A DNA stretch of 21,848 bases from JASGDC01 sp047605865 (GTDB lineage Bacteria; Actinomycetota; Actinomycetes; Actinomycetales; Micrococcaceae). Below, piece after piece: positions 14,322 through 21,603 of this stretch. The stretch is from positions 1 to 21,848 of the forward strand of contig JASGFC010000025.1 in the NCBI GenBank assembly GCA_047605865.1, in the 5' to 3' direction. Below the pieces are notes generated by a model that did not search any database, was not told where the DNA came from, and was given only the letters and a program-made list of their open reading frames with translations. The position numbers and the translations under genes were made by a program. Every line of letters begins with the position of its first letter. Position 1 is the first letter of the stretch.

Positions 14322-15837
14322 AACGGTTCCTTAACTGTTCTTCAAGAGTATTTGCTTCTCGTTCGAGAGTGAAATCTTCACCACGAGCAAGGAGTCCGAG
14401 TTCTAGTTTTCCTTCTTTGATTTTAGCCCATGCCCTTCTTCGAGGTATAAAGAGTGACATTGCAAGTGTACCAAGACCAATAAAACTGAAAATTAAGACA
14501 GGTAATTGACCAGGGTCATGGTGAACATCGAAACCAACATAACGAGGGATAGCATCAAGAGTAATGCTGCCTTTTCCTTCTGGCAGTTGATACGTTTGCC
14601 CTGGTTTGAGCACGATACCGCCTGCAGGAAGTTTACGACCATTCAGTTGCTTGAGTTTATCGGTATCGAGTACAAAAACATTCTGTGGTGTTCCACTATC
14701 GAGGCCTAGATCTCCGGTATAGGAATCTAGGGTAAGTGTTGGGTTCAACAAATCTGGAAAGTTTGAAAAAGAAATATTGTCTGTTGAACGTTCAGTTGTG
14801 GGCAGTAAGAATCCAACGAAAGCAAGTTGATCTGGTTTAGCATCGGGTACTTTTACTACTGTTGTTGAAGTATTGTTTGCATCTGTAGCTAAAGAAATAG
14901 TATTTTGTGAGTAGGCAATATTGCCTTGACCATCTCGAACGGTAATATGGGGTGCATACCCGTTACCAACAAGATAAACGTTAGTTCCACCGATTTTTAA
15001 AGGTTCATTAACTTTAATAGTCTGTTTCTTTTCTGGTGCTCCAGGGCCTTCCTGAGTTGTTACATCAGCAGTGAAGTCCAGAGGCTGTCCAATATGGTTC
15101 TGGCTTTCCAGATCATATTTCACTGTAAATTTATTAAGGCGAATAGAATAAGGTTGGAGTTTATCCTGCTTAAAGTAGCTACCTGGTGTGAAAGAATCAT
15201 AGCTGGAGAGGTTATTAACAAAAGTTTCTCCTTCAACTACTGCTTTTTGACCGGTATATCCGAATAAGCTTCCAACTGCAACGCCAATAAGCACACCAAT
15301 CAAAGATAAGTGGAAGGCAATATTTCCCGCTTCTTTAAGCATGCCACGTTCAGCAGCAACACTATCAGAGCGCAGTTCTGTGCGATAACGGTTTTTCTTC
15401 AAGATTTCTTGTGTTTCGCTCAGAATTTTTTTGCTATCTGCATTCTCAGTAAGGTCAATGACACGATACTGAGGCAATCTATTAAGATTGGCTGGTGTTC
15501 GTGGTGGTGGAGTTCGCCATGATTTCCAATGCGCTTTGATACGCGGAATAATACAACCAATAAGTGAGATGAACAGCAAAAGATAGATGGAAGAAAACCA
15601 GACAGATGAGAAAACATTAAACATCTGCAATTTATCTAAAATTGGACCAAGCGTTGGATTGTTTGCAAGGTAATCAGTTACAGCTGCTGGAGCACTTGAA
15701 CGTTGCGGGAACAAAGAACCAGGAACTGCTGCTACAGCCAATAAGAGCAATAGAATAAGGGCAGTGCGCATGCTAGTAAGCTGACGCCACATCCATCGTA
15801 GAAATTCGCGAGTGTTCAATTGGGAAGCTGTGCTCAT
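14311..15837 (-). CDS. resB: ResB-like cytochrome c biogenesis protein
   Basis: Partner of CcsB in System II cytochrome c assembly, 508 residues. Typical ResB layout: a cytoplasmic N-terminus with the family stretch LTSMRTALILLLLLAVAAVPGS entering helix 1 (about 25-43), helix 2 at about 78-98, helix 3 at about 175-193 with H176 near its start, a large extracytoplasmic domain (about 200-440), and a last helix at about 447-465 after DVHHDPG. The C-terminal 40 residues are basic then acidic and cytoplasmic. Its ATG overlaps the ccdA stop in ATGA, and its end overlaps the ccsB start. Synteny with Rv0528 supports the call. Confidence 0.93.
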   Translation of the reverse strand: MSTASQLNTREFLRWMWRQLTSMRTALILLLLLAVAAVPGSLFPQRSSAPAAVTDYLANNPTLGPILDKLQMFNVFSSVWFSSIYLLLFISLIGCIIPRIKAHWKSWRTPPPRTPANLNRLPQYRVIDLTENADSKKILSETQEILKKNRYRTELRSDSVAAERGMLKEAGNIAFHLSLIGVLIGVAVGSLFGYTGQKAVVEGETFVNNLSSYDSFTPGSYFKQDKLQPYSIRLNKFTVKYDLESQNHIGQPLDFTADVTTQEGPGAPEKKQTIKVNEPLKIGGTNVYLVGNGYAPHITVRDGQGNIAYSQNTISLATDANNTSTTVVKVPDAKPDQLAFVGFLLPTTERSTDNISFSNFPDLLNPTLTLDSYTGDLGLDSGTPQNVFVLDTDKLKQLNGRKLPAGGIVLKPGQTYQLPEGKGSITLDAIPRYVGFDVHHDPGQLPVLIFSFIGLGTLAMSLFIPRRRAWAKIKEGKLELGLLARGEDFTLEREANTLEEQLRNRFAN

Positions 15838-16589
15838 ACTAGTACCCCAGTTCCCACGAGTTTAAGTTGTAAGTCATTTGTCCATTGTGTCCATAAGCCA
15901 GTGATGAGTAGCAAGCCTAAGATGATTAGCATTATGCCACCAATTTTTACAATAACATTCATTTTACTGCTTAAAAACTTAACAGTCCTCAAGCCATGTT
16001 GAATTCCTGCTGCAACTAAGAGGAAAGGTACTCCAAGTCCAAGACAATATATAAATGCAAGAACTGCTCCTTGAGTTGCTGCATGTGGACTTGTGTTGGT
16101 CATGGCAAGGCTTAGCACAGCACTTAGGGTTGGACCCATACAAGGCGCCCAACCTAAGCCAAAGACAATACCCAACAAGGGTGCTCCTGCCAGACCAGTT
16201 GGTATAGCAGGGTGTAATTTCTTTTCTTGCTGAAGGGATTTAAAACCACCAAGAAAAACAATGCCCATCATGATGACAAGGAATCCTAAAACCCTGGTAA
16301 TGATATCTTTATACTGCAAAATCCAATGGCTTAAAGAACCTGCTAAAACACCATAGGCAACAAAGATCACTGAAAAGCCAAGCACAAAAAGTGATACTCC
16401 AAGAAGAAGTACTTTTTTGCTTTGCTGTTCCACCTTTGTTCCTGAAAGGCCAGTCACATAGGCAAGATACCCAGGTACTAGCGGTAAAACACAAGGAGAA
16501 AGAAAAGAGATAATCCCGGCGATAAAGGCAATAGGTACACTTGCTGCCATAGATCCTGAAAGGATAATCTGCTTAAACTCTTCTCCCAT
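15834..16589 (-). CDS. ccdA: CcdA-type thiol-disulfide electron conduit
   Basis: Polytopic membrane protein of the DsbD/CcdA family, 251 residues, about six helices. It passes reducing power from cytoplasmic thioredoxin to an extracytoplasmic thiol-redox protein, here most likely the adjacent ResA. The paired redox cysteines are in place: SPCVLPLVPGYLAYVTGLSG (C33) in helix 1 and GLGWAPCMGPTLS (C150) in helix 4. The start shares one base with the resA stop (TAATG), and the end overlaps resB by ATGA. It corresponds to Rv0527 in M. tuberculosis. Confidence 0.94.
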   Translation of the reverse strand: MGEEFKQIILSGSMAASVPIAFIAGIISFLSPCVLPLVPGYLAYVTGLSGTKVEQQSKKVLLLGVSLFVLGFSVIFVAYGVLAGSLSHWILQYKDIITRVLGFLVIMMGIVFLGGFKSLQQEKKLHPAIPTGLAGAPLLGIVFGLGWAPCMGPTLSAVLSLAMTNTSPHAATQGAVLAFIYCLGLGVPFLLVAAGIQHGLRTVKFLSSKMNVIVKIGGIMLIILGLLLITGLWTQWTNDLQLKLVGTGVLV

Positions 16590-17167
16590 TATTCACTCAA
16601 GACTTTATTGACAAGGGCATTCAGGGTTGATTTATCGGTTACACCAAGGACGCGTGCTGCAACACGACCTTGTTTATCAAGAACTAGCGTAGTAGGTACT
16701 GCTTGTGGAGAAACTGACGCGTTAAAGGCAAGCATGATTTTACCGTTTCTATCGTCAAAACTTGGATAGCTGATGTTAAAAGTTCGATTAAAAGCATCCA
16801 CATTTTCTTTAGTGTCCCTCATGTTGACACCATAGAAGTTAACTTTTCCAGTAAGGCCTTTGTTAACTTGTTCAAGGGCAGGAGCTTCTTTACGACAAGG
16901 AGCGCACGATGCATACCAGAAATTTAAAATAGTTGGTTTTCCACGTAACTGAGAGGCATTAATTTCTTGTCCTTCAAAAGTTTTGCCCGTAAAGTCAACT
17001 GCTGCGATTCTATTTCCTGGCGCATATTCAGCAACAGTCCCATCTCCTGCAATGTAATTCTTTTGATCTCCAGAATTTGCTTGTTTACTCAAACTATCTT
17101 GCGAGCTACATGCAGCAAGAGGAGATACTAAAGCGCCCAAGAGGGCAAGAGTTGCGACTTTCTTCAT
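16589..17167 (-). CDS. resA: ResA/TlpA-like thioredoxin lipoprotein
   Basis: Membrane-anchored thiol-disulfide oxidoreductase, 192 residues. The N-terminus is a lipoprotein signal peptide ending in the lipobox LAAC (17-20), so the mature protein should be lipidated at C20 on the outer face. A TlpA/ResA thioredoxin fold follows, with the active site WYASCAPCRKEAP (C88, C91), the usual insertion after the first strands, and a cis-Pro region at AVPTTLVLD. Its job is to keep apocytochrome c cysteines reduced for haem attachment, with electrons from CcdA. It starts 6 nt after the histidine phosphatase stop; the purine-rich AAGG abuts the ATG, so the Shine-Dalgarno is unclear (AGGAG lies 11 nt away). 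Matches Rv0526 in order. Confidence 0.93.
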   Translation of the reverse strand: MKKVATLALLGALVSPLAACSSQDSLSKQANSGDQKNYIAGDGTVAEYAPGNRIAAVDFTGKTFEGQEINASQLRGKPTILNFWYASCAPCRKEAPALEQVNKGLTGKVNFYGVNMRDTKENVDAFNRTFNISYPSFDDRNGKIMLAFNASVSPQAVPTTLVLDKQGRVAARVLGVTDKSTLNALVNKVLSE

Positions 17168-17173
17168 CCTTGA

Positions 17174-17815
17174 TTAGGCTCCTGGAATTGTTGTTGCTTG
17201 AGCTAAGAGCGATTTAGCTGGCTCATGATACTCAACTTTTTCAATGACTCCGCTCTTAGTATTGTAGGTCAAGCTTGTTACTGATGCTAGAGAACATTCT
17301 CGCTGAGTAGGGTTATGAAATTTACGTTTCCCTTCAGCCTCAAGGCGCGTAATCCAGATAGGTAGTTGATGAGAAACTAAGAGTGCATCGTGCCCGTGCG
17401 TTTTATGGGCAGCATCGTCAATTGCAGCGAGCATTCTTGCGGCAATATGGTTATAATTTTCTCCCCACGATGGGGCAAAAGGGTTTCGTAGATATTTCCA
17501 GTACTTGGGTTTTTTGAAAAGTTCTTTTGAAACTTGTAGGCCTTGAAGATGATTTTCTGCTTCAATGAGTCGATCATCAAGAGTAACGCCAAGGTCGAAA
17601 CCTTGAGCTGTTGGAGCTGCAGTTTCACGCGTACGTTCAAGGGGAGAGCTTGCAATGTAAGAGATATCTTGGTCTTTTAAAAAGTTATCGTAGGCCATTT
17701 GTGCCATTTCGTGGCCAAGTTTTGAAAGACCAAAACCTGGAAGTCTGCCATAGAGAACTTTATCAGGGTTATAGACCTCACCGTGACGAAGTAGATGTAC
17801 TTTCACTATTGTCAT
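17174..17815 (-). CDS. Histidine phosphatase (phosphoglycerate mutase-like)
   Basis: Branch-1 histidine phosphatase, 213 residues from the ATG at 17815. Motifs: LLRHGEV (R10, phospho-accepting H11), SSPLERTRETA (57-66), the acidic residue in RLIEAENHLQG (E86) and VSHQLPIW (H149). Length and motifs fit a small-molecule or phosphoprotein phosphatase rather than glycolytic mutase; the substrate is unknown. It leads the cytochrome maturation cluster, as Rv0525 does in M. tuberculosis, so the link is conserved though unexplained. The start may be the GTG at 17806 (MKVHLLRHGE), because a perfect TATAAT box (17822-17817) ends one nt before the upstream ATG, which would lie at or before the transcription start. 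Confidence 0.9.
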   Translation of the reverse strand: MTIVKVHLLRHGEVYNPDKVLYGRLPGFGLSKLGHEMAQMAYDNFLKDQDISYIASSPLERTRETAAPTAQGFDLGVTLDDRLIEAENHLQGLQVSKELFKKPKYWKYLRNPFAPSWGENYNHIAARMLAAIDDAAHKTHGHDALLVSHQLPIWITRLEAEGKRKFHNPTQRECSLASVTSLTYNTKSGVIEKVEYHEPAKSLLAQATTIPGA

Positions 17816-17880
17816 GATTATATTCTCTCATAGCTTGCTTAAACCTATGAATCAAGGTAAATCTATGTTTCAATAAGAAT
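17816..17880. promoter_or_regulatory. Divergent promoter region, histidine phosphatase/cytochrome cluster (-) and membrane protein pair (+)
   Basis: On the minus strand TATAAT (17822-17817) is a consensus -10 for the cytochrome cluster; the -35 at 17-nt spacing (GGTTTA) is poor. On the plus strand TTGCTT (17835-17840), 17 nt, TAAATC (17858-17863) could drive the gene starting at 17881, with TATGTT (17865-17870) as an alternative -10. The plus-strand call is weak. Confidence 0.45.
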
Positions 17881-18417
17881 ATGAATACAGTAAATTTAGC
17901 ACATAAAAAAATTCCCCAAACTATATTGTATACCTGGTATGCAGCATTGTTAGTGCTTGTTTTGGGTATCTTGCATCTGATCCATCAACAATTCTTTGTG
18001 AAGGACTACTTCAACATTGCGCTAGAAACCGCAACTGGTTCTGTGCAAGATTTCACCTTGGAAGGCTATAGACATGCTTCCTGGATTACTACTTTTTTCT
18101 CTGGTTTTTGGCTGATACTTTTTGGTATTTTTGCTTATTTGATGCATCAAGGTAAAAATGCTGGACGTATTGTTGTGAGTCTCGTTGCTCTTCTTAACAT
18201 TGTTTTCTACGTAGTTTCTATTGGGCAATTACCTATTGAATTTAAATACGCTCCAGTAGGTGCCGTTATTCGAATTTTAAGTGTACTGAGCAGTGTTGCA
18301 ATTTTGTATTTCATTCGTGCAGATCAATCTAAGGCATATTTTGCTGAAGTAAAAAGCGAAGATCAAAATACTAAAGTTGAACAGCCGTTGAAGAGTGTTG
18401 AGAGTCCCGTCAAGTAG
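17881..18417 (+). CDS. Four-TM membrane protein of unknown function (first of a tandem pair)
   Basis: I do not recognise a named family. The 178-residue protein has four hydrophobic helices at about 15-36, 68-89, 95-116 and 124-146, an extracytoplasmic loop of about 30 residues after helix 1, and a charged cytoplasmic tail. It shares layout and sequence cues with the next gene: a Gly-Lys/Asn then AGRI or WARI at the start of helix 3, and A-x-x-x-YFA just after helix 4 (ADQSKAYFAEV against PAQDYFAAM). This points to tandem duplication. The start has only a weak Shine-Dalgarno (TAAGAA). It is divergent from the cytochrome cluster and 4 nt before its paralogue. Confidence 0.7.
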   Translation: MNTVNLAHKKIPQTILYTWYAALLVLVLGILHLIHQQFFVKDYFNIALETATGSVQDFTLEGYRHASWITTFFSGFWLILFGIFAYLMHQGKNAGRIVVSLVALLNIVFYVVSIGQLPIEFKYAPVGAVIRILSVLSSVAILYFIRADQSKAYFAEVKSEDQNTKVEQPLKSVESPVK

Positions 18418-18421
18418 ATAG

Positions 18422-19129
18422 ATGCCCGAAAACAAACCGCAGTATGGTGTTCGTTTAGAAGGCGAAGAGCTCAAACAGCATCAAGCAGAACAGGCGCAGC
18501 AAGCTACAGCACAGCAAACGTCAGAAGACAAAGAGCAATATGGTGTTTTGCCACTGCCAGAGTCTAACAAAGTTGTCCTTAAACCAAAAGATAATGATTT
18601 TGCAACTCCAGTTACGGAAAAAGCAACACCTCCGCAACAGGTCAAGTGGGCTTGGTGGGCATGGTTAGTAACTCAAGTAGTTTCAGCTATTTCAATGTTG
18701 TATTTTTATTTAGATAAGTTCCCTCAATTTATTGAGCAAAATAAAGCAACTATCCAGCAAGAACTTGTTTCTTCTGGAGAAAATGTTTCTCTTGATCAAC
18801 TTGGACATACACTTAATTCTATGAAACCGCTGTTTATTGTGATTTCACTCTTGGCTTTAGCGCTATCAATTTTCTGGGGTTATAGAATGTTCCAAGGTAA
18901 GAGTTGGGCTCGCATACTTTTGACGTTCTTTTTGGTTTACCAGATTACTAGCATTCTTAACGTTTTTACCGGGTTTTCACACGATATTCCAGCTGCACTC
19001 TTAACCCTTATTTCAGCAGCTATTGCCATCGCAATTATGTTTTGGATGTGGTGTAAACCCGCACAAGATTACTTTGCAGCTATGCACAACTTTTATATTC
19101 AGCAGAAATATAAAAGAATAATGAAATAG
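18422..19129 (+). CDS. Four-TM membrane protein with Gln-rich N-terminal tail (second of the pair)
   Basis: Unknown function, 235 residues. A hydrophilic, Gln- and Glu-rich cytoplasmic tail of about 75 residues contains QYGV twice (at about 7-10 and 39-42). Four helices follow at about 76-96, 136-156, 162-184 and 188-210, with a 35-residue loop after the first, and then PAQDYFAAM and a basic end. Fold order and landmark residues match the preceding gene, so I take them as paralogues. The Pro/Gln/Tyr-rich tail followed by a small TM domain is a style common in actinobacterial membrane proteins. Its TAG touches the stop of the convergent glutaredoxin-like gene with no base between. Confidence 0.7.
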   Translation: MPENKPQYGVRLEGEELKQHQAEQAQQATAQQTSEDKEQYGVLPLPESNKVVLKPKDNDFATPVTEKATPPQQVKWAWWAWLVTQVVSAISMLYFYLDKFPQFIEQNKATIQQELVSSGENVSLDQLGHTLNSMKPLFIVISLLALALSIFWGYRMFQGKSWARILLTFFLVYQITSILNVFTGFSHDIPAALLTLISAAIAIAIMFWMWCKPAQDYFAAMHNFYIQQKYKRIMK

Positions 19130-19372
19130 TTACTCTTGTCTGAGAACAGCAGCTAAGCGTTCTGGGTTTACTCTCCAAAAGTCATGTGGTTTACCATCTA
19201 CAAGAACTACTGGTACTTGGGTTGAATATTTTTGTTGCAGTTTTGCATCTTGCGTAATATCAATTTCATGCACTTCGGCAGTATGCTTTCGTGTTACGTC
19301 TTTAATGGTTTCTCGTGCCGTGGTGCACAGGCTACAGTGTGGAGTTGTTAAGAGAGTTATTGTATGGCTCAT
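19130..19372 (-). CDS. Glutaredoxin-like (DUF836-type) thiol-redox protein
   Basis: An 80-residue thioredoxin-fold protein of the small glutaredoxin-like family. The redox site is C13-S-L-C16 in LTTPHCSLCTTAR, followed by a conserved EIDITQD strand and the cis-Pro in TQVPVVLVDG. It ends with a short helix, as the family does. No signal peptide, so cytoplasmic. In M. tuberculosis the similar gene Rv0508 lies near serB1 (Rv0505c), and here too it is next to a SerB-like HAD gene. The ATG is 6 nt after a TATTCT box (19384-19379) without a Shine-Dalgarno, so leaderless translation is likely. The partner protein is unknown. Confidence 0.88.
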   Translation of the reverse strand: MSHTITLLTTPHCSLCTTARETIKDVTRKHTAEVHEIDITQDAKLQQKYSTQVPVVLVDGKPHDFWRVNPERLAAVLRQE

Positions 19373-19430
19373 AGTATTAGAATACTCGCTTTTCTAGCCT
19401 CTGACGCTAGATGCTTAGTAAGATATTGAT
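19373..19430. promoter_or_regulatory. Divergent leaderless promoters of the glutaredoxin-like (-) and HAD (+) genes
   Basis: The gap is 58 nt. Minus strand: TATTCT (19384-19379), then 6 nt, then ATG. Plus strand: TAAGAT (19419-19424), then 6 nt, then ATG. The arrangement is almost symmetric about base 19402. No good -35 hexamers are seen at 17 nt. Confidence 0.55.
19393..19411. promoter_or_regulatory. Candidate operator: 6-7-6 inverted repeat TCTAGC/GCTAGA
   Basis: TCTAGC (19393-19398) and GCTAGA (19406-19411) form a perfect inverted repeat around a 7-nt spacer. Its centre, 19402, coincides with the midpoint between the two divergent start codons, and it occupies both presumed -35 regions. 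This is how a dimeric regulator controlling both genes would sit. No regulator gene is adjacent in the window, so the protein is unknown. Confidence 0.35.
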
Positions 19431-20096
19431 ATGACTGAAAAAGTTGTTGCGTTTTTTGACATTGATAATACCTTAGTTAAAGGTTCATCAGTGGTTCTTT
19501 TCATGAGGTCACTTTTAGGTGAAGGTTTCTTCAGTAAGAAAGCCCTGGCCTACCAGCTTTACCATGGTCTTAGTTTTAAATTTCGTGGAGAAAATATGAA
19601 TTTTCTTGACAAAATGAAACAAGGACTTCCCTTAAGTAAACCTATACAAGTGGAGTGGTTGCAGGAATTTTTATCTGAAATTTATGAATATAGGATTCAA
19701 CCCAGATTGAAAAATAAAGTAGTTGAGACTCTTAAAGATCACCAACAACAAGGCCACGATGTATGGCTTATCACGGCAGCACCACAAATAGTAGCTGATA
19801 CTTTTGCAGAAAAATTAGGTGCAACTGGAGCCGTTGGTACTCAAGGAGAGATTGTTGATGGTAACTTTACTGGTGTTGTGGCAGGTAAACTGATGCATGC
19901 CAAGAATAAATCAAGCTGTGCACAAAAGATTGCTGAAACATCAGGCTATAACCTGGATTCTTCCTACGCCTATAGCGACTCAGTGAATGATATCCCTCTT
20001 TTAAAAACTGTTGGTAATCCGGTAGCCGTTGATCCTGATAAAGATTTATTTCAGTATGCACAGCATCTTGGCTGGCCAATACTTAAAAGTAAATGA
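19431..20096 (+). CDS. HAD-IB family phosphatase (SerB-like)
   Basis: Haloacid dehalogenase-type hydrolase, 221 residues. The motifs are FFDIDNTLV (nucleophile D10, acid/base D12), LITAAP for motif II, a Lys in HAKNKS for motif III, and YSDSVNDIPLL for motif IV. A helical cap of about 70 residues between motifs I and II is typical of subfamily IB, which includes phosphoserine phosphatase SerB and CicA-like proteins. The actinobacterial group annotated SerB1 resembles it, but many members act on other phosphates, so phosphoserine is not assured. The start ATG follows TAAGAT by 6 nt and has no Shine-Dalgarno. The stop codon lies inside the left arm of a terminator. Confidence 0.88.
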   Translation: MTEKVVAFFDIDNTLVKGSSVVLFMRSLLGEGFFSKKALAYQLYHGLSFKFRGENMNFLDKMKQGLPLSKPIQVEWLQEFLSEIYEYRIQPRLKNKVVETLKDHQQQGHDVWLITAAPQIVADTFAEKLGATGAVGTQGEIVDGNFTGVVAGKLMHAKNKSSCAQKIAETSGYNLDSSYAYSDSVNDIPLLKTVGNPVAVDPDKDLFQYAQHLGWPILKSK

Positions 20097-20140
20097 GGGT
20101 AGGCTCACTATAATTGTTGAGCGTTACCCTCATTTGTTTT
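20091..20140. terminator. Two-way intrinsic terminator between HAD and bglA
   Basis: The left arm at 20091-20107 pairs with the right arm at 20118-20135: eleven pairs (AAATGAGGGTA with TACCCTCATTT), a small bulge, then GCTCA with TGAGC, closing on a 10-nt AT-rich loop. The plus strand continues in GTTTT; on the minus strand the stem is followed by AC then TTTT. It can therefore stop both convergent genes. The HAD stop codon is within the stem. Confidence 0.85.
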
Positions 20141-20151
20141 AATCGTGAGAA

Positions 20152-21588
20152 TTAAGTATTTGAGAGATCTTCGCCATTAGTGGCAATCACTTTTTTGTAC
20201 CAATCAAATGATTTTTTCTTGCTACGATTTAACGTGCCATGCCCTTCATTATCACGATCAACATAAATAAAACCATAGCGTTTCTTCATTTCACCAGTTC
20301 CTGCTGAAATTAGGTCAATGCAACCCCACGTGGTGTAGCCGAGTACTTCTACGCCATCAAGGTCAATGGCATCACGCATTGCTGCAATGTGTTCTGCTAG
20401 GTATTCGATACGGTAGTCATCTTCAATTTTGCCATTTTCATCTGGCGTATCAATTGCTCCTAAACCATTTTCAACAACAAATAAAGGTTTTTGATAACGG
20501 TCATAGATTTGGTTCATGGTAATGCGGAAGCCCAAGGGGTCAATTTGCCAACCCCACTCGCTAGATTTCAAATAGGGATTCTTAACAGAGTCAAAAATAT
20601 TACCACTAGTAAGATTACCGAGAACTTCTGGATCTACTGTAGCGATTCGAGAAGAATAATAAGAAAAGGAGATGAAGTCCACCGTGTGTTCGCGAAGGAT
20701 ATCTAAATCACCATCTTCTATCTTTACCTCAATATTATTGTTTTCCCAGTACTTCTTCACATAATTTGGATATTCACCACGAGATTGAACATCAATGAAG
20801 AAGTAGCTTTTACGGTCATTTTGTAATGCCTCAAAGATGTCCTTCGGATTAGGTGTATAAGGATAGTAGGTACCAGCAGCCAGCATACATCCAACTTTAT
20901 TATCTGGATCTACTTCGTGAGCTATCTTAGTAGCTATGGCGCTTGCTAAAAGTTCATGATGGGCAGCTTGGTATTTTACTTCTTCTTTGTTTTCAACGTC
21001 TCCAAGGTAAAGACCTGCACCCATAAATGGTGCATGCATTAACATGTTAATTTCGTTGAACGTTAACCAATATTTAACTAAGCCTTTATAACGATTGAAG
21101 ATAACGTTACATAGGTTTTCATAGAACTCTACTAATTTACGATTTCTCCAGGAGCCGTATTTTTCCACAAGGTGCATAGGGCAATCAAAATGGGTAATGG
21201 TAACGAGAGGTTCAATGTTATATTTTTTACATTCCTTGAAAATATTTTCATAGAACTGAAGGCCAGCCTCATTAGGTTCTTTTTCATCACCTTGTGGAAA
21301 AATACGGCTCCACGCAAGAGAAAGTCTATAGGTTTTAAAGCCCATCTCAGCAAAGAGAGCGATATCTTCTTTATAGCGATGATACATGTCAATGGCCACT
21401 TTAGCTGGATAAAAATGTTTATCATCAAAGTCATACATTTTCATTTCACCAGTGATGACTGCCCGTCGGTCTTCACCGACCGGCGAGACATCTACATTAG
21501 CTAGGCCTCGGCCATCTTCATCATAGCCACCTTCACATTGGTTAGCAGCTGTAGCACCACCCCATAAGAACCCTTCAGGGAATCCCAT
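20152..21588 (-). CDS. bglA: 6-phospho-beta-glucosidase (GH1, BglA-like)
   Basis: Cytoplasmic glycoside hydrolase that splits phosphorylated beta-glucosides brought in by a PTS transporter. It has 478 residues, as the family usually does. N-terminal signature FPEGFLWGGATAANQCEGG; acid/base Glu in LTFNEIN (E179); nucleophile in VVENGLG (E373). The C-terminal SKKKSFDWYKKVI region is the phosphate-recognising type seen in E. coli BglA, which it resembles closely through its length, including WGWQIDPLGFR and KKRYGFIYV. A strong AAGGAG lies 6 nt before the ATG, and the gene starts 15 nt after a PTS EIIC stop, so the two form an operon. A two-way terminator lies past its end. Such pairs are often horizontally acquired, but no base-composition shift is obvious. 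Confidence 0.95.
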   Translation of the reverse strand: MGFPEGFLWGGATAANQCEGGYDEDGRGLANVDVSPVGEDRRAVITGEMKMYDFDDKHFYPAKVAIDMYHRYKEDIALFAEMGFKTYRLSLAWSRIFPQGDEKEPNEAGLQFYENIFKECKKYNIEPLVTITHFDCPMHLVEKYGSWRNRKLVEFYENLCNVIFNRYKGLVKYWLTFNEINMLMHAPFMGAGLYLGDVENKEEVKYQAAHHELLASAIATKIAHEVDPDNKVGCMLAAGTYYPYTPNPKDIFEALQNDRKSYFFIDVQSRGEYPNYVKKYWENNNIEVKIEDGDLDILREHTVDFISFSYYSSRIATVDPEVLGNLTSGNIFDSVKNPYLKSSEWGWQIDPLGFRITMNQIYDRYQKPLFVVENGLGAIDTPDENGKIEDDYRIEYLAEHIAAMRDAIDLDGVEVLGYTTWGCIDLISAGTGEMKKRYGFIYVDRDNEGHGTLNRSKKKSFDWYKKVIATNGEDLSNT

Positions 21589-21603
21589 AACTTTCTCCTT
21601 GGA

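Noticed and set aside
21172..21504. 110-codon frame on the plus strand inside bglA
   Set aside because: Antisense shadow of a conserved GH1 gene; no recognisable domain.
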